From Dendrophyllia cribrosa (taxonomy: Eukaryota; Cnidaria; Anthozoa; Scleractinia; Dendrophylliidae): a DNA stretch of 64,000 nt. A model generated the notes under the pieces. That model had not been told where the DNA came from and searched no databases. It worked only from the letters and a program-made list of their open reading frames with translations. The stretch spans positions 60,444,289 through 60,508,288 of the forward strand of contig JAJLRJ010000001.1 in assembly GCA_024195265.1 (NCBI GenBank), given 5' to 3'. The stretch's first letter is position 1, and the number at the start of each line of letters is the position of its first letter. Below are positions 31,985-43,823 of the stretch, piece after piece. Position numbers and translations under genes: made by a program.

Positions 31985-34900
31985 AAAACCAACCCCTTCG
32001 ATCATAATTCAGATTACTTGAATAATTGTAGGCCCCGTCGAAACCATTCGGGTGTTTTCGGAGATCTTTGACAGTGTTAGGAAATTGTCGGAGTCTTCCA
32101 TGGGCAATCTTGACATCTTTCAGTGGAAGAAGTTCGCGGATAGTTAGAATGGAAACTTGCCGGATAGATTCAATGACGAACTTCTCGATCAAAGTTTTTG
32201 GAAGTTACTAGTCAATGATGATTGAAGAGCTTCCGATGATGTCGCGATAAGAATATTATATGGTAGCTCCAAAGTAGATTAGTTTTGGATATGCTTGTTG
32301 CAAGAACAATGTCTCACGCATTAGAAGCCTCAATCTTGATCTGATATATTGTTTGCGACACGCGAACATGACAATCCCACATTTTCTCATCACCGTGTAA
32401 TATCTTCGTAATAACCGTATGGAAGTTTGCTTTATAGATTGGTAAACTAAGGGCGTGTTCGACTGAACGAATCCTGGAATAAGAATACGAAGAATTCAGT
32501 GTCACACAAAATCGTAATTTTCTGGATTTTGAGAGTCACTTGAAAACTAAACATCTCCTATTGCCGGATTTTAAGTCATGTTTTGCCACATTTTTACTGC
32601 AAGCGTGCCTGAACAAACAATTCTCAGAGACCATTTTGTTTATTCTTATCCCGGAATACAGCCAATCGAACGCATAAGCATCAACAGGACAAAGTATAAG
32701 AAAGTATTGTGGCTTATAAGAGTGGTGCATAGGTTTAAGTTTCGTTTGCAATCACGGCGACATAAAACTTTACCATTCGAATAAATGGTAAAGTTATTGC
32801 TTAAGTCAGAGTTAAAAGTACTTACCTTGCGTGAGAAATTAACTGTTTTGCCGCGCCGTGAAGAAGCTAGGACCGAAGCTTTCTTTCAGTGTTTGTATTG
32901 TGCAATAGGCGTCAAAACAACACCAAAGGGTGGTATGTTGTTGGCCAAAAGTGTACATTAAGTACTGTTTTATGTTCCATTTCAGAAGACTTAATCGATC
33001 CCTGACGCGGTCAAGATTAATGAGCACAGGGAAGCTAAGTGCGTCGCGAAGAACAATTGTTCCTTAAGAGAATTAGTGCGAGTGACACTCACAAACAGAT
33101 TAGCGTAAGAAACAATCAACGCAGCTAACACTTTAATTAAAAAGTGGAAACAAGGAAAGGTACTGGCAGTAATATGGCATTACGATCATTTTCTTCCTAA
33201 ACGTAAGTCTGCGACGATGAATACAAACACCTATGAGGGCTGTAGCAATGCCAGCCTTTGACACCTGTGTGGGTTTGATTTTTACATCCCACGGTCGGTT
33301 TTGACGTACGAACGAAATTACAAAACAGCATCAGAGCTCATTTTAGCCTCCCCCATATTGTTTAAGTAAGTTTACACTTCAGGTAAATAAAAACCTAGCC
33401 TCGCCATAGGTATCAGTTGAATTTTATTCAGAGATTTAAAAGTTAAAACAGTTTGAGTGAAGCTTTGACTGTGAAGGTTAGTGTAGTATAATGCTATATA
33501 GTTGAACTTTTATTTAGCTCATGGAATTGAATAAATTCGCTTTTTAATAACAGGTATAATAATAAAATAACTATAAAAGTCTTTAGCCAGGGGGCATTCA
33601 TCGCATATGTGGTTTTTCCGGCTGAATATTATTGAAGTGGCCGAGAATTTTAGCCGGGTTCAGTATCTATACCAGGAGCCGGCTGTAACGGCTTCCTATC
33701 AAGCAAACGAAACTTTTATTGGAATAAGATTAACGACAAAAGACGCTTGAGTTATTTGGTCTTATGAACGTTTCAGTTGGAACCGGCGGTATTTCTTAGT
33801 TCCTTTAAAAGAGAACTAAAAGCATAGTAAGAGCTTTTACGCAGCATCTTATATTCTTGAATATATAAACTAATTATTTATGGTTTGGAGAAAAGATAAA
33901 ATGTGAACATGTGAAAATCTGAGATTGCCTCGAGAACACAAATTGCGCTTTGTTGAGTATTTCCACGTATGAGAAAATAGCAGTTCGCTTTTCAGATATT
34001 AAAACTTAAGTTTAAAACAGCAAATTCAAAATTAAAAAGAATAGAAACGATGTTGATTTTAATTTCAAATGTCAAGATCAACTGATCACACGATTGAGAA
34101 TAAGTGATATATTTTCCTGTCACGCAGTTATCAAATCATCTTCAATCAAGGGTGCGATGTTGGGTTTGTATTGTTGTGAGGGTTGATATTTGTAATAGCC
34201 AAACCACAAATCAAAACCGCTTCAAATTGAAAACTGTAATCATAAGCTGATTAATCCAAAATAGGGTCAGATGTGAAAGACGACGGATAAAAGGTGACAG
34301 GGGAGGGAGAAACCCATATGATGTTTTTATCAGCTTTTTAAACTGCTTCGAAAAAGTGTTTCCTGGTTTTCAGTGTGGTTGAATATCAAGACAATAGTAA
34401 CTTAATAATTTATGGTTTTCTTTATTCTTTTCAGCTGTCTTCTTGGTCATCTAGAGCTTGCAACCCTGAAACCTTTCACTGAAAATAGGCTAAACTAACA
34501 ACAACACCAAAAAATCCATCTCTGATTTAAATGGCACATGCACTGAAATATTCATCCGCAGAGTGAATCAATGTTTGACTCCAGCAGTTTAAGAAGTTAG
34601 GAATTTGGAGGCTTTTACGTTATTTTTTCAGGTTGAACTTCAGCTGAACACTTGAAGTGAAATAACATTTTATATTGATTGATCATATCGTACTCTCCGG
34701 CGATTGCTAGTTCTAATGTAGATTGTTATGTGACAAACACAAATAATTCACCTTTCCCATTGGTTTAACGATATGAACTTATCGTTGCGTAGTAATGGAA
34801 AAATCGTAGTTCCTCGAAAATATCTTTTTCGTTTAAAACTTTGCTGATTTTTTTTTTCGGCCACCTGTTTGATCAATTTATAAAATCCAATTTTACAGCG

Positions 34901-36235
34901 AATTTTAACTACAAATTTGAAAGCGAATCAAGCCACCGAACAAATACACAAAAATAAATTTTAGTTTGGTGAGAAATGAATAGCAAGGCCAACATGAATT
35001 TTCTCTTAACTCGTTCTCGAATATTGTTAGATTTATATCTGACAAATTTTCGGGAAAAAAATAAACACGAAGCGTCTTGCTGACTCAATTTGGCCAATGG
35101 TGTAAAAAAAAACAGTAACTTTTGAGTCTGTAAAAGAAATCCTTAAATGTGACCATTCAAATGAAAGCTTTTGACGGTGCTATAGTCCAATAGCACTAGC
35201 ATGCACAAGGAAAGTGTCAAGGGACTTGCAAATTTTTAAGTCTGGGAGTGAAATCCTAAAGCTGTTGACCAGTATTTTACTGAGGCATTGTTTGTATATG
35301 TTTTGCAAAATATACATTTATGTACAGAAGTGTTCGGTTTTTCCTTGGGCAATTTTGGAAGTGTGAAGGATAACGGCGTCTTTTCATCAACGGTCAATTA
35401 GTGTGCCATTATTTTCCATGCGTTCAATAGATTCCACGTGTTTATTAAGAGCTGTTTGAATCAGAAGTATTAAAGTGGTAACTGGAGCGTAGGGGCGGTT
35501 ATTTCTTATTAAAGCAAATGTTAGTTTTTGCACTGAGCACAACATCATTCACTGTGCGAAACTCAAATTAAAACAACAACAAGGATTAAAAGTAAATTGA
35601 ATGGCGCTTAGGCAAGAATTGTCTCTGTCCACCAGTTGTATATGAATGGATAAAAATGAACCACAAGAGAAACTTAGTAAGAAAATGCTGGGGGTCATTT
35701 TGCGAAGGATATGTTTTCCATTCAGTGGAAAGTAATGATTCCGTCTTATTATGTTATGGAAATGGTTAAAAAATAACAAATAAACTAAGGGTGCAGCTTA
35801 CAAGTGCTTCACTTGTACATGTGGCTCAGTCTGAAAAAACTTTGTAAGAGCAATTTATAATGAGAGGAACATACCTGGTTATTAAGGCGGACTTTCTTAA
35901 TGCTTAACGTCAATAAATTGTTTGATTTGACATCGAACATAATATTATTTTAATATTCAAAATCGTAAACACTAGCTGTCACAATTGACACGCTTGTTTC
36001 ATTGTTGACCTGAAGACCCGCAGGGCACCTGTATATGACCCGATAACAGCAGAGGAAAAAGGTAGTGTTTACTAATGATCTATTCGTTTGCTGATCACTG
36101 ATATTAGCCTTTTGAACTTTTGTTGAAAGGTGAATGTCTTTTCCGGTAGGTTGAGCCAATATTCAGTCAAATATAGCGACCACTCTGGTAAACACACAAT
36201 CTTGCTAAAGAGTCCATCTTTACGAAACACGAAAA
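31985..36235. other. Intergenic, no gene seen
   Basis: A 249-base - strand frame at 31944-32192 (LPLKDVKIAHGRLRQFPN) has some coding look but no partner exons or family I know. The rest is AT-rich with no structure I can support. Confidence 0.4.
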
Positions 36236-36239
36236 TTTG

Positions 36240-36455
36240 GTTTTATCAACGAAGTTGATAAGATAAATTGGCCACCGTTAAGATATTCAAAAGCCGATTT
36301 TTTCCTTCAGAGCGAATCCAAGATGAACGTTTAGCACTCGAAACGTCAGCTTTGATCTCTTTACGGTGGACAATTTACTTCATCATCTCAATTGATAAAA
36401 CTAAATTTTTATACTTCACTCCGCTACCGACACAGCACCATAGTTTCTTTAGAAA
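36240..36455. mobile_element. Penelope end remnant with terminal inverted stretch
   Basis: TTTTATCAACGAAGTTGATAAG and TTGATAAAACTAAA bracket a segment with CGAAACGTCAGCTTTGATCTC, TTTACGGTGG and a TTTCTTTAGAAACTAACCC tail, all shared with 30520-30645. The hammerhead-like core is decayed here (GATGAACG). Confidence 0.65.
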
Positions 36456-37083
36456 CTAACCCATTTATTCACCTTTACGAAAAACCGTTTGAATCATTTC
36501 ATGTTCGGTACCAGAAAAGGTGTTCACTCAAGGGAAATGATCTCTCACCAGACGTTCTAAACACAGCGTTTGACTGCGGACTGATTCAACCAGGATTGTA
36601 TAAAGAAGGTTGCACAAAAAACACTCAACTGAACGTAAATAAATCTTATATTACGGCTATGTAATCTTGCTTTACTGAAACAGTCAGACATATACCCAAA
36701 AATAATAGAAAAGTGCAATTTTGTTTAATTTACTCTAGTAGTGAACAGAAACTTTAAACAAGTTTCTTTGGCCAAAATGGCAGTGATTGTTAGTGGGAAA
36801 AATTGCGCAATATTTTTGCGCTCTAACTTTCTGATTTTCTCTTTTCGAGATTCCGAGGTTACAAATGCCGAGAAAAATACGATGTTTCGGACAGTTTGAT
36901 TGTCCTTCTGTCGTGTTTAAAACTGTCCGGAAAGTCGTGTTTTTAGCCGTATTTGTATAACCTCGAAAAAATCCCGAAATGAGAAAATTATTATCATGAT
37001 TAAGTTGTCACATGAGAGGTGAAAGTTTCAGAAGAACGATCTAATGTGTCTGTGAAAAAGTACTAAAAACTGCTTATGACTTG

Positions 37084-37266
37084 GGGTGCGTTCCTTTGGG
37101 ATGATCTGGATCCGGATCACTGATCCAAGATCACTCGGATCATGAAGCATCAAAGGAACCGATGAATCCACTCTGGACAAGGATTCATCGGTTCCTTTGA
37201 TGTAGCATGATCCAAGTGATCTTGGATCAGTGATCCGGATCCAGATCATCCCAAAGGAACGCACCC
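37084..37266. mobile_element. 183-bp near-perfect palindromic element
   Basis: GGGTGCGTTCCTTTGGGATG and its inverse at the other end; the palindrome runs almost to the centre with GGATCCGGATCACTGATCC and TTCATCGGTTCCTTTGATG. The flanks TTATGACT / TTATTCTC share only part, so the duplication is unresolved. Confidence 0.85.
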
Positions 37267-37574
37267 TTATTCTCCAATAGAGAATTCACTTGATAGCTCC
37301 CATTTGGAGTTCTAAGTAATTTCGTGTACCGAGAGAAAGTAAGTTTGACACAAACACGTAAAAATAGCCATTGATCCCGATGGTGGTCTCTGAATGGTAT
37401 CACTAAAAAAGAGCTTTGTATCTGAGCTGACACTAGCTCACAGTTGAAATTTTGGCCGTTTCTCAGCTATAATCTTACATGCACAAAATTAGAAATATTA
37501 TTATAACAGGTGCCTAGCATAGGACCTGATGCCTTCCACGTATCCACTAGGTGGCCGGCCCAATGTATTTTTTC

Positions 37575-37690
37575 TTTTTTGGTTTTGAACATTTTCAAAT
37601 CAGTTTAATCTTTATTTTTATTTTCCTTATTTCTATTAGTAAAAAAAAAAAAAAAAAAATGGTTTTAAAAATTTTCAAACCAAAAGAAAT
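37575..37690. mobile_element. Foldback relative of the 27808 element, with A18 run
   Basis: TTTTGGTTTTGAACATTTTC at the left and AAAATTTTCAAACCAAAAG at the right are inverted, with the AAATTTTCAAACC motif of 27808-27967. A poly-A stretch (about 37642-37660) fills the centre. Confidence 0.55.
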
Positions 37691-37869
37691 GAAAATACGA
37701 CCCATGACCCAGGAAGCTTAATAAACGCTAAGCATTTATCAGCATTTATGTGCGAGGTTGCTTAAGGAAGATCCGGCATCACTTCCCACCTAAGCTCTTT
37801 ATGAGGTTTGTAGTTAAAACTGACAAGAGGTGAAGAATCAACAATGTAAAACATCATTTTATATATCAT

Positions 37870-38028
37870 CAGGGCCGTAGCCAGAAAAAAATATGGACTG
37901 AGGCAGTATCCATGGTTAAATTCCCTGCCTAGCTATTTAGGGTCTTTATGATGACTACGTTTAAACAAAATACTGGGATCATGACTGAGGCAAGTGCCTC
38001 GGTTTGCCTCATACTGGCTACGGCCCTG
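37870..38028. mobile_element. 159-bp inverted-repeat element, 5-bp duplication
   Basis: CAGGGCCGTAGCCAG and CTGGCTACGGCCCTG are perfect inverted ends. ATCAT is duplicated (37865-37869, 38029-38033). Internal ACTGAGGCA repeats. Superfamily not assigned. Confidence 0.85.
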
Positions 38029-38033
38029 ATCAT

Positions 38034-39270
38034 ACTATTGTTACGGTGTCTCAGTCACTTTTTACAGCTTCTGGCGATCAAAGGTGAGTTATAAAGGAGT
38101 TCTATTCACTGTTATCTATGCTGAAATAAACAAAACAGGAGATTGCGATTCTCGTTCAGTTCATTTTTCATCGAAATAGTCTTCGTTTGTTATTTTGCTA
38201 GACTCACTGATAAGAGAAATTCCGATGACTTTTGTAAACCATGCAAGGACCACAAAGACAGCAGCAAATTATACCTGGGCCTTCGTGTAGATCAGGATCA
38301 GAAACAAACTTAAAACAAAGGGCTGATTGAACAGCTTAACAATCTTCTTTATTGACGCAATATTTTGCTGAGCTTTCCCAGCCCCTGGTCATAGTTAATA
38401 AAGCGCAATGGATACGAAACCTGAGAAATGTCTTTGTTCGATGTCTTTGTTAGCGTTTTGTGCCCTTGACCGTGCACAACCACAATAGATTTAATTATTA
38501 AGTCATAGCGTGTGATCGAAAACAAAAGATGACGGTTTTTAGTAGTACTTTCAACCTAGATTCTAGCTCCTTTGTTATCGCCATTGAAGTCTAACGTTTT
38601 ATAAGCCAGTCCCTCGACTAACCATATGCCCTGATTAAAGTTAGTTTGTCTAACCGAAACATTGGGGGCCAAATTGAATAAATTAGTTTTCAGCTGTTAG
38701 AGTATCGTTGCATAGTTTCATTATAGAAAAGCTTAGCTTTCCTACCTTGTAACTAACTACCTTAGTTACACCAATACTCACACACGACCATTAGAACATG
38801 CCTAAAACAACAACCTCGTGGTCATTCCTAAACGAGATAAACGTTAGGAATGGGTTATTGGTAATGAATGCCAAAAAGCTCTTTACTTATAAAATGCCAG
38901 ACGATTACTGAGGTCTGTCAAACATGCTTATTAAAAACAATTTAGGTTCGAGTTAAAGACAATCTATATTCATACATAATCTTTATTTAAACACGATAAT
39001 TTTTTAAAGCTATTAAAGCTTGTGGGCTCGTGTGCTTAATCTAAATTTGTTTAATCTAAGTTTGTTATCGAAACGTTTCACTTCCAACAGTGCCCAAATA
39101 AGAACAAAATACACGCAACTTTCATTTTCGTAAAATAACAAGAAAAAAGAAAAAACAGTAGACACCATTTTCAGCAAATGAACAACACAATATAAACAGT
39201 CAAATCTGTATTACGTGGGTAGGATCTGGCTACCCTCGGGGACGTAGAAAATATTGGAATGGTTCTTTGC
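38034..39270. other. Intergenic, no gene seen
   Basis: AT-rich; no open frame with a domain and no repeat boundary I can define. Confidence 0.4.
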
Positions 39271-39275
39271 CTTAA

Positions 39276-39642
39276 AGTTGGTTTTCTCTTGCGACGGAGT
39301 CAGAGTCGGGGCAGTAATAATCAAGAGCGTACATTTGTGAAGATATAATAACGGAGTCGTGAGAAGAGTTTCGGATTGTGCTTATGATCTAGTCAAAACT
39401 AGATTGTCGGAGTCGTAAGTAGAAATCTCTACTCAGGGAACCTGGGAATGGGCATTGTGAATGTTTTATTCTTTCCCTTCCACTATTGCGACTCGGACAA
39501 TCTAGTTTCACTAGATCGTAATCGATGGAGTCATCAGCGCAAACGGAAGAAAGTGGAAACCTTCTGATTTTTGCGATTCCGATTCAGTTATGATTACTTA
39601 TTATGACTCCGAATCCCACTCCGTTGCAAGTGAAAACCAGCG
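39276..39642. mobile_element. 367-bp TTAA-flanked inverted-repeat element
   Basis: The ends GTTGGTTTTCTCTTGCGACG and CGTTGCAAGTGAAAACCAGC are inverted with mismatches. TTAA sits at 39272-39275 and 39643-39646. An inner inverted pair CTAGATTGTCGGAGTCG / CGACTCGGACAATCTAG (about 39402 and 39490) gives a second hairpin. PiggyBac-type origin is a guess from TTAA. Confidence 0.65.
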
Positions 39643-40754
39643 TTAATTCGGTAGGGTCGCAGCTCTTAGAAGCCTCTATTTTCATTGGCCTTGTAAAACA
39701 CAGCTGCTATTGTTTTTAGGGTAAGGGTCCATTGTTGTGTTGTTTGTCCTATTGTTCTCTCTAAGGGTGGCAAGCCAATGGTGTGAGACCTTCTAGATAG
39801 ATATTTTCTTTTATTTTTGTCCTAAACAGCGGCACCCCTATATCCAAAGATTGGTCAAGTACCCCCCGCCCGCTCACCACAGTACTGAGCTACTTTCGGG
39901 TCACTTTTATTTTTAGATAGTTCTTCTAAAAAAAGTCTTATGTCCGTTAAAATCCATAGAAAGTAAAATCGCAAAACAGACCTGAACATTCAGAAGAAAT
40001 CCAACTGGAGTGACTTAATCTTGATCATAATTGAGCCAGCAATAAAGATGGTCTTGGGGATGCTTGGGAACGTGTGGCGAGCGAGAAAAGCGCGTGCCCC
40101 TCGCGCGCTCACTCGCTCGCTCCGCGCAGTTGTCTCTAGCAAGACCTCCTGCTCTGCAGCTCTGCTGTGTAGCTGGTGAGATTATTGATCTTATTGATAA
40201 CGTATATCAAACGATAACACTGCTGGATGTGTTGTACCACAGCCAATAGACAATGAGATTTCCACGGTGCTTTATAACACTGCAACACTAATATCAAATG
40301 GGCTCCTGCAAAGCGCTGAGAAAGGATAAAATTGGCCTTGCCATGGACCACTTTTTGAAACGCGCAATATTATTTATTCATGCATATTTAGGCGGAAAAA
40401 TAAATTTGGCTGTTTGAAATGTGAACTGTTGTAAACACGTTTTTTATTTGGAAAAACGAAAAGGAAAAAAATCGCGTTTTGTGCGATTTCAAAATAAATA
40501 AGGAATGTTCAATGACGTGAATGGTGTGGTGAATCACGGTTACGAACAAGAACTTTATACTTTCATTGTTGGAAAGGAAAGGAAACCGTTGTTTGGAGAA
40601 ACAACGTTTAATAAGTAACATAACAAACCGTATTAAAGGATCCAATGCGGCAAAACTGGGAACGACTGAATGGATTACGAACGACTAACGTTCAAAATTT
40701 GGACTTAACTTTTCAAGATGCGTCGATGTGAATAATAACTTTAGAACAGGAATA

Positions 40755-40885
40755 GAGGTTTTGCACGGCAGCCATGTTGCATGGCAGGAACAATGAAAAT
40801 GTTTTGCATTAGAAAGAACATTCTTTCCCATAGGGAAAAGAATCTATTGTTCCTGCCATGCAACATGGCTGCCGTGCAAAACCTC
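40755..40885. mobile_element. 131-bp TA-flanked palindromic element
   Basis: GAGGTTTTGCACGGCAGCCA and its inverse extend for about 43 bp per arm. TA on each side (40753-40754, 40886-40887). It ends eight bases before the next element's target duplication. Confidence 0.88.
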
Positions 40886-40902
40886 TATAGGCCATTTTCA
40901 TG

Positions 40903-41243
40903 GGTCAAGCCCAAATCATACCGTCCAGAAGGACGTCGGACACCTTGTTGAGACTTATATAACGGAGTAACTGGTTAGCTTTCAGTTGAGGTTAGGGGTA
41001 GCAGTTCATATAGTTAAATTTAGGACTAAGCAACCCGAGAAGCTAAGTGGTACAGTGGTACGGTAGGCTATGTAAGTCTAAGCCTAGCTGAGGGCACAGG
41101 TTCAATCCTGAGTGGGGATTTTAGATTTTCTTTTTTACACTTAAAAATGTATTGAAAATAAAATTCCAAGTGTCGACATTACGTTATATAAGTCTCAATA
41201 AGGTGTCCGACGTCCTTCTGGACGGTATGATTTAGGCACAACC
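40903..41243. mobile_element. tRNA-core inverted-repeat element, 9-bp duplication, copy 2
   Basis: ATTTTCATG is duplicated at 40894-40902 and 41244-41252. Full inverted ends: GGTCAAGCCCAAATCATACC, then GTCCAGAAGGACGTCGGACA. The interior matches 10778-11104 closely, with the tRNA-like core at 41041-41119. This copy keeps the intact left end. Confidence 0.88.
41041..41119 (+). ncRNA. tRNA-like core (degenerate), copy 2
   Basis: AGTGGTACAGTGG (A-box-like) and AGGTTCAATCCTG (B-box-like), nearly identical to 10901-10979, followed by a T-rich stretch. Same shortened T loop. Confidence 0.5.
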
Positions 41244-41259
41244 ATTTTCATGATGGCGC

Positions 41260-41329
41260 CATTTACTTCAACTACCAGAATCCTTCAGTTTTTTGTTTTC
41301 TGATGTTAATTAACAGTTATTCTTCGATC

Positions 41330-41366
<37 letters not shown>

Positions 41367-42950
41367 GCGCGTAGCGCAGCTCCACGGCATGGGATTACAA
41401 AATTTAAATCAGAAAGGAAAATCGTGAAAATCGCCTATTGCGAGTAAAAACGTGAGTGAAAATGGCAGGCAGTAATTCAACCACTTTTTCTTCAAAAACA
41501 AAACTGATGGTGCATATGTGGATATCGTAATTGTGAACGTAACTTTTTTTGTTTCTTCACGTACAAAGCTTCTTGTTGTTGACGAAACAAGAAAGCTCTC
41601 AAAACATACTCGCAAGAGTATTTAAACACAAACAATGAAATTGGGTGACACACTACACGATACAGGTAGGCATAAGAACTGACTGGTGGTCGCATTATGA
41701 AATGTCACAATAAAGCTGTTTATGGAAACTTCCACATTTGAATAGCTGATTCCTTCCAAAACACCTCATAAAATATTCCATTTTTTAAAAAACGTTAGAA
41801 GTCTAGTAATTTGGTTGTCAAACTGACGGTTCATTCTGACATGAAAATTATCTCACTTACACAATTAAACGGCCGACAGGTTTCTTTCAGTTCTTTTGAT
41901 TATTTCAAATTTTAAGGTCTCTAGCAATAACGCTTACATTATTCACGAAGCAACCACAATTTTACGCTTTTTAAACAAGGCGCAATTCAAAACCGTATTC
42001 ATAATTCGGCGCAGGTTTAAGATCAGCACAAAAATAGCTTAGTTTTGTGTGTCAATTGATCTAATTAATTCCGCGATAACATGTAAAAAGATGTCTTAAA
42101 AACTGGAGTAATCTAAGTTGGCTGAGTCTAATTTTTAAGTTACTTGATAAAATCCCAAAGTGTTAGCCATATAAATGTAAAACATTTTCTTTAAATTTAA
42201 ACTCTGTCATTATTGGGAATTAAGGTGTTGTGACAGGCGTAAGCATATAACTTAAACAAACTTAACACCAAGCGGACTTGTTTGGTGAAACACGGAGCCA
42301 CCTGAAAGTGAATTCCTAAACGGGAGATATCGGTCCTTATATCATAAACCAAACACCTCTGTTATGGACTGGTTTCCTTTCTTTCCAACTCAAGCTGTTT
42401 GACCTTAAAGCGATGTATAATTTTAAACCACAATGTCACGTGGTATGTGACCTTAAACTTAACTCTGGGGCGGAGTTTTTGTGTTAAATTTAAACGCAAA
42501 ACAGGACCGAAAGCCAAACATTCAGTTGTCTGAACAAGAGCGAAACAGGCAAGAAACAAAACCGATAATTAATCGCTCTATTGACGTCTAAGCACGGCGA
42601 ATTTCCTCATTCTTCTCCTGATAAAGAGCGCGTCCGATTGTTTTGTTTTGGTCCGATGAATGACTATTGTCGATAACAGAGCCCTCAACAAAAACAGGAA
42701 CATAGTGGTTCGGTGTGTCCCTTAACATTCAGGGTAAAAACGATTCGATGGCTTTCCGTGCGGCAAACGAGGGAAAATTAATGAATTTTTAGCGTAGCAG
42801 GAGAGAACCGACCTTGATCCCAACAATTTGGACAGAGTCGTTGCTGTGTACGACAGGTGTATCTCATTTATGCACGGCGCCTGCGCAGTGCCCCTCCTTA
42901 TGCAGCATAACGCAGTTAGTATGAATTATTGAGGGCACGTGTGTGCCGAG
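41260..42950. other. Intergenic, no gene seen
   Basis: A - strand frame at 42362-42559 begins with a hydrophobic stretch but has no further support. Otherwise plain AT-rich sequence. Confidence 0.4.
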
Positions 42951-43823
42951 TCCACAAAGCAGATGGCGCCGACAATTAGAAAACTTATACAGAGTGAAAT
43001 TGATCTCACAAGTAGGGTCTGTAAACGAAAACTTCTCACCAATAAAGCTTCTTTTCTTTTCTCATTAACAAAAAAAAACTGAGGACAAAATATATGTCAG
43101 ATGTTTACGTCAAAATCTAGAATTAATGAAAAGGGGAACTCTTACGACTGTTACAATCAATTTAAAAGAAGGGAAATTAGAGGCGCGTCGGTGTAATATA
43201 CCTTTTGGCGACATTAATTTGCATTGACGCGATGCCCAATTTTCACATCATTTTCTAAGAAACGTTTTTGTGTTTTTCTTTCTTCTGGTACTAGCAATTT
43301 TTATTTGTCCTGTCATATCTTTGTCAATTCTGAAAAGCATTAATTAATAACGAGCATAATAGAACAGCTATTATCGCAGAAAATTGCGCCTCGCAGAATT
43401 GATTCTGGGAGAATACGCGTCCATCTCCAAATGTTGGTATTATTTCACAGGGGTGTTAAAACAAGGTGCCAATTTCCCGCTGTAAATTCAATTCGTTGAT
43501 TCTCGCCATGGTCGATTATTAAGGAAATGACATTCAGCTCTGTGTGCGCTAAACACAACAACACAATCGGTCTTTGGCGCGCGGAACTGTTCAAGTGTGT
43601 CGTACGCGCGCTGTCATTGGTAATTGTCTCGCGCCACCAACCAATAGGAAACAAGTAATCAATTTGACATGGCGCGCGTCAGGGCGCTTGAGTGAATTAG
43701 CACAACAAACATACGGCGCGAGCCTGGCACAAGGTCAGTACATCCCCGAGTATAAATTGAAGAGTGCGCGGTGCTAGCTCGATTCAACACTGCATTGTAT
43801 CGGGAGAGAGGTCGTGGTAAACA
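42951..43823 (+). promoter_or_regulatory. Promoter region of the achaete-scute-like gene
   Basis: TATAAAT at 43751-43757, 67 bases before the ATG, with an initiator-like TCGATTCAAC about 30 bases downstream. CCAAT at 43641-43645 and inverted (ATTGG) at 43616-43620. CpG content rises over 43560-43760. CAGATG E-boxes at 42960-42965 and 43098-43103 could allow bHLH auto- or cross-regulation (inference). Confidence 0.6.

Noticed and set aside
31944..32192. Coding exon on the - strand (LPLKDVKIAHGRLRQFPN)
   Set aside because: Amino acid composition looks coding, but it runs into a Penelope end remnant, has no start or partner exon, and no family came to mind.
40064..40249. 61-codon frame with ARSLARSAQLSLARPP
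   Set aside because: Low-complexity CGCTCGCT-type DNA, no splice sites or domain.
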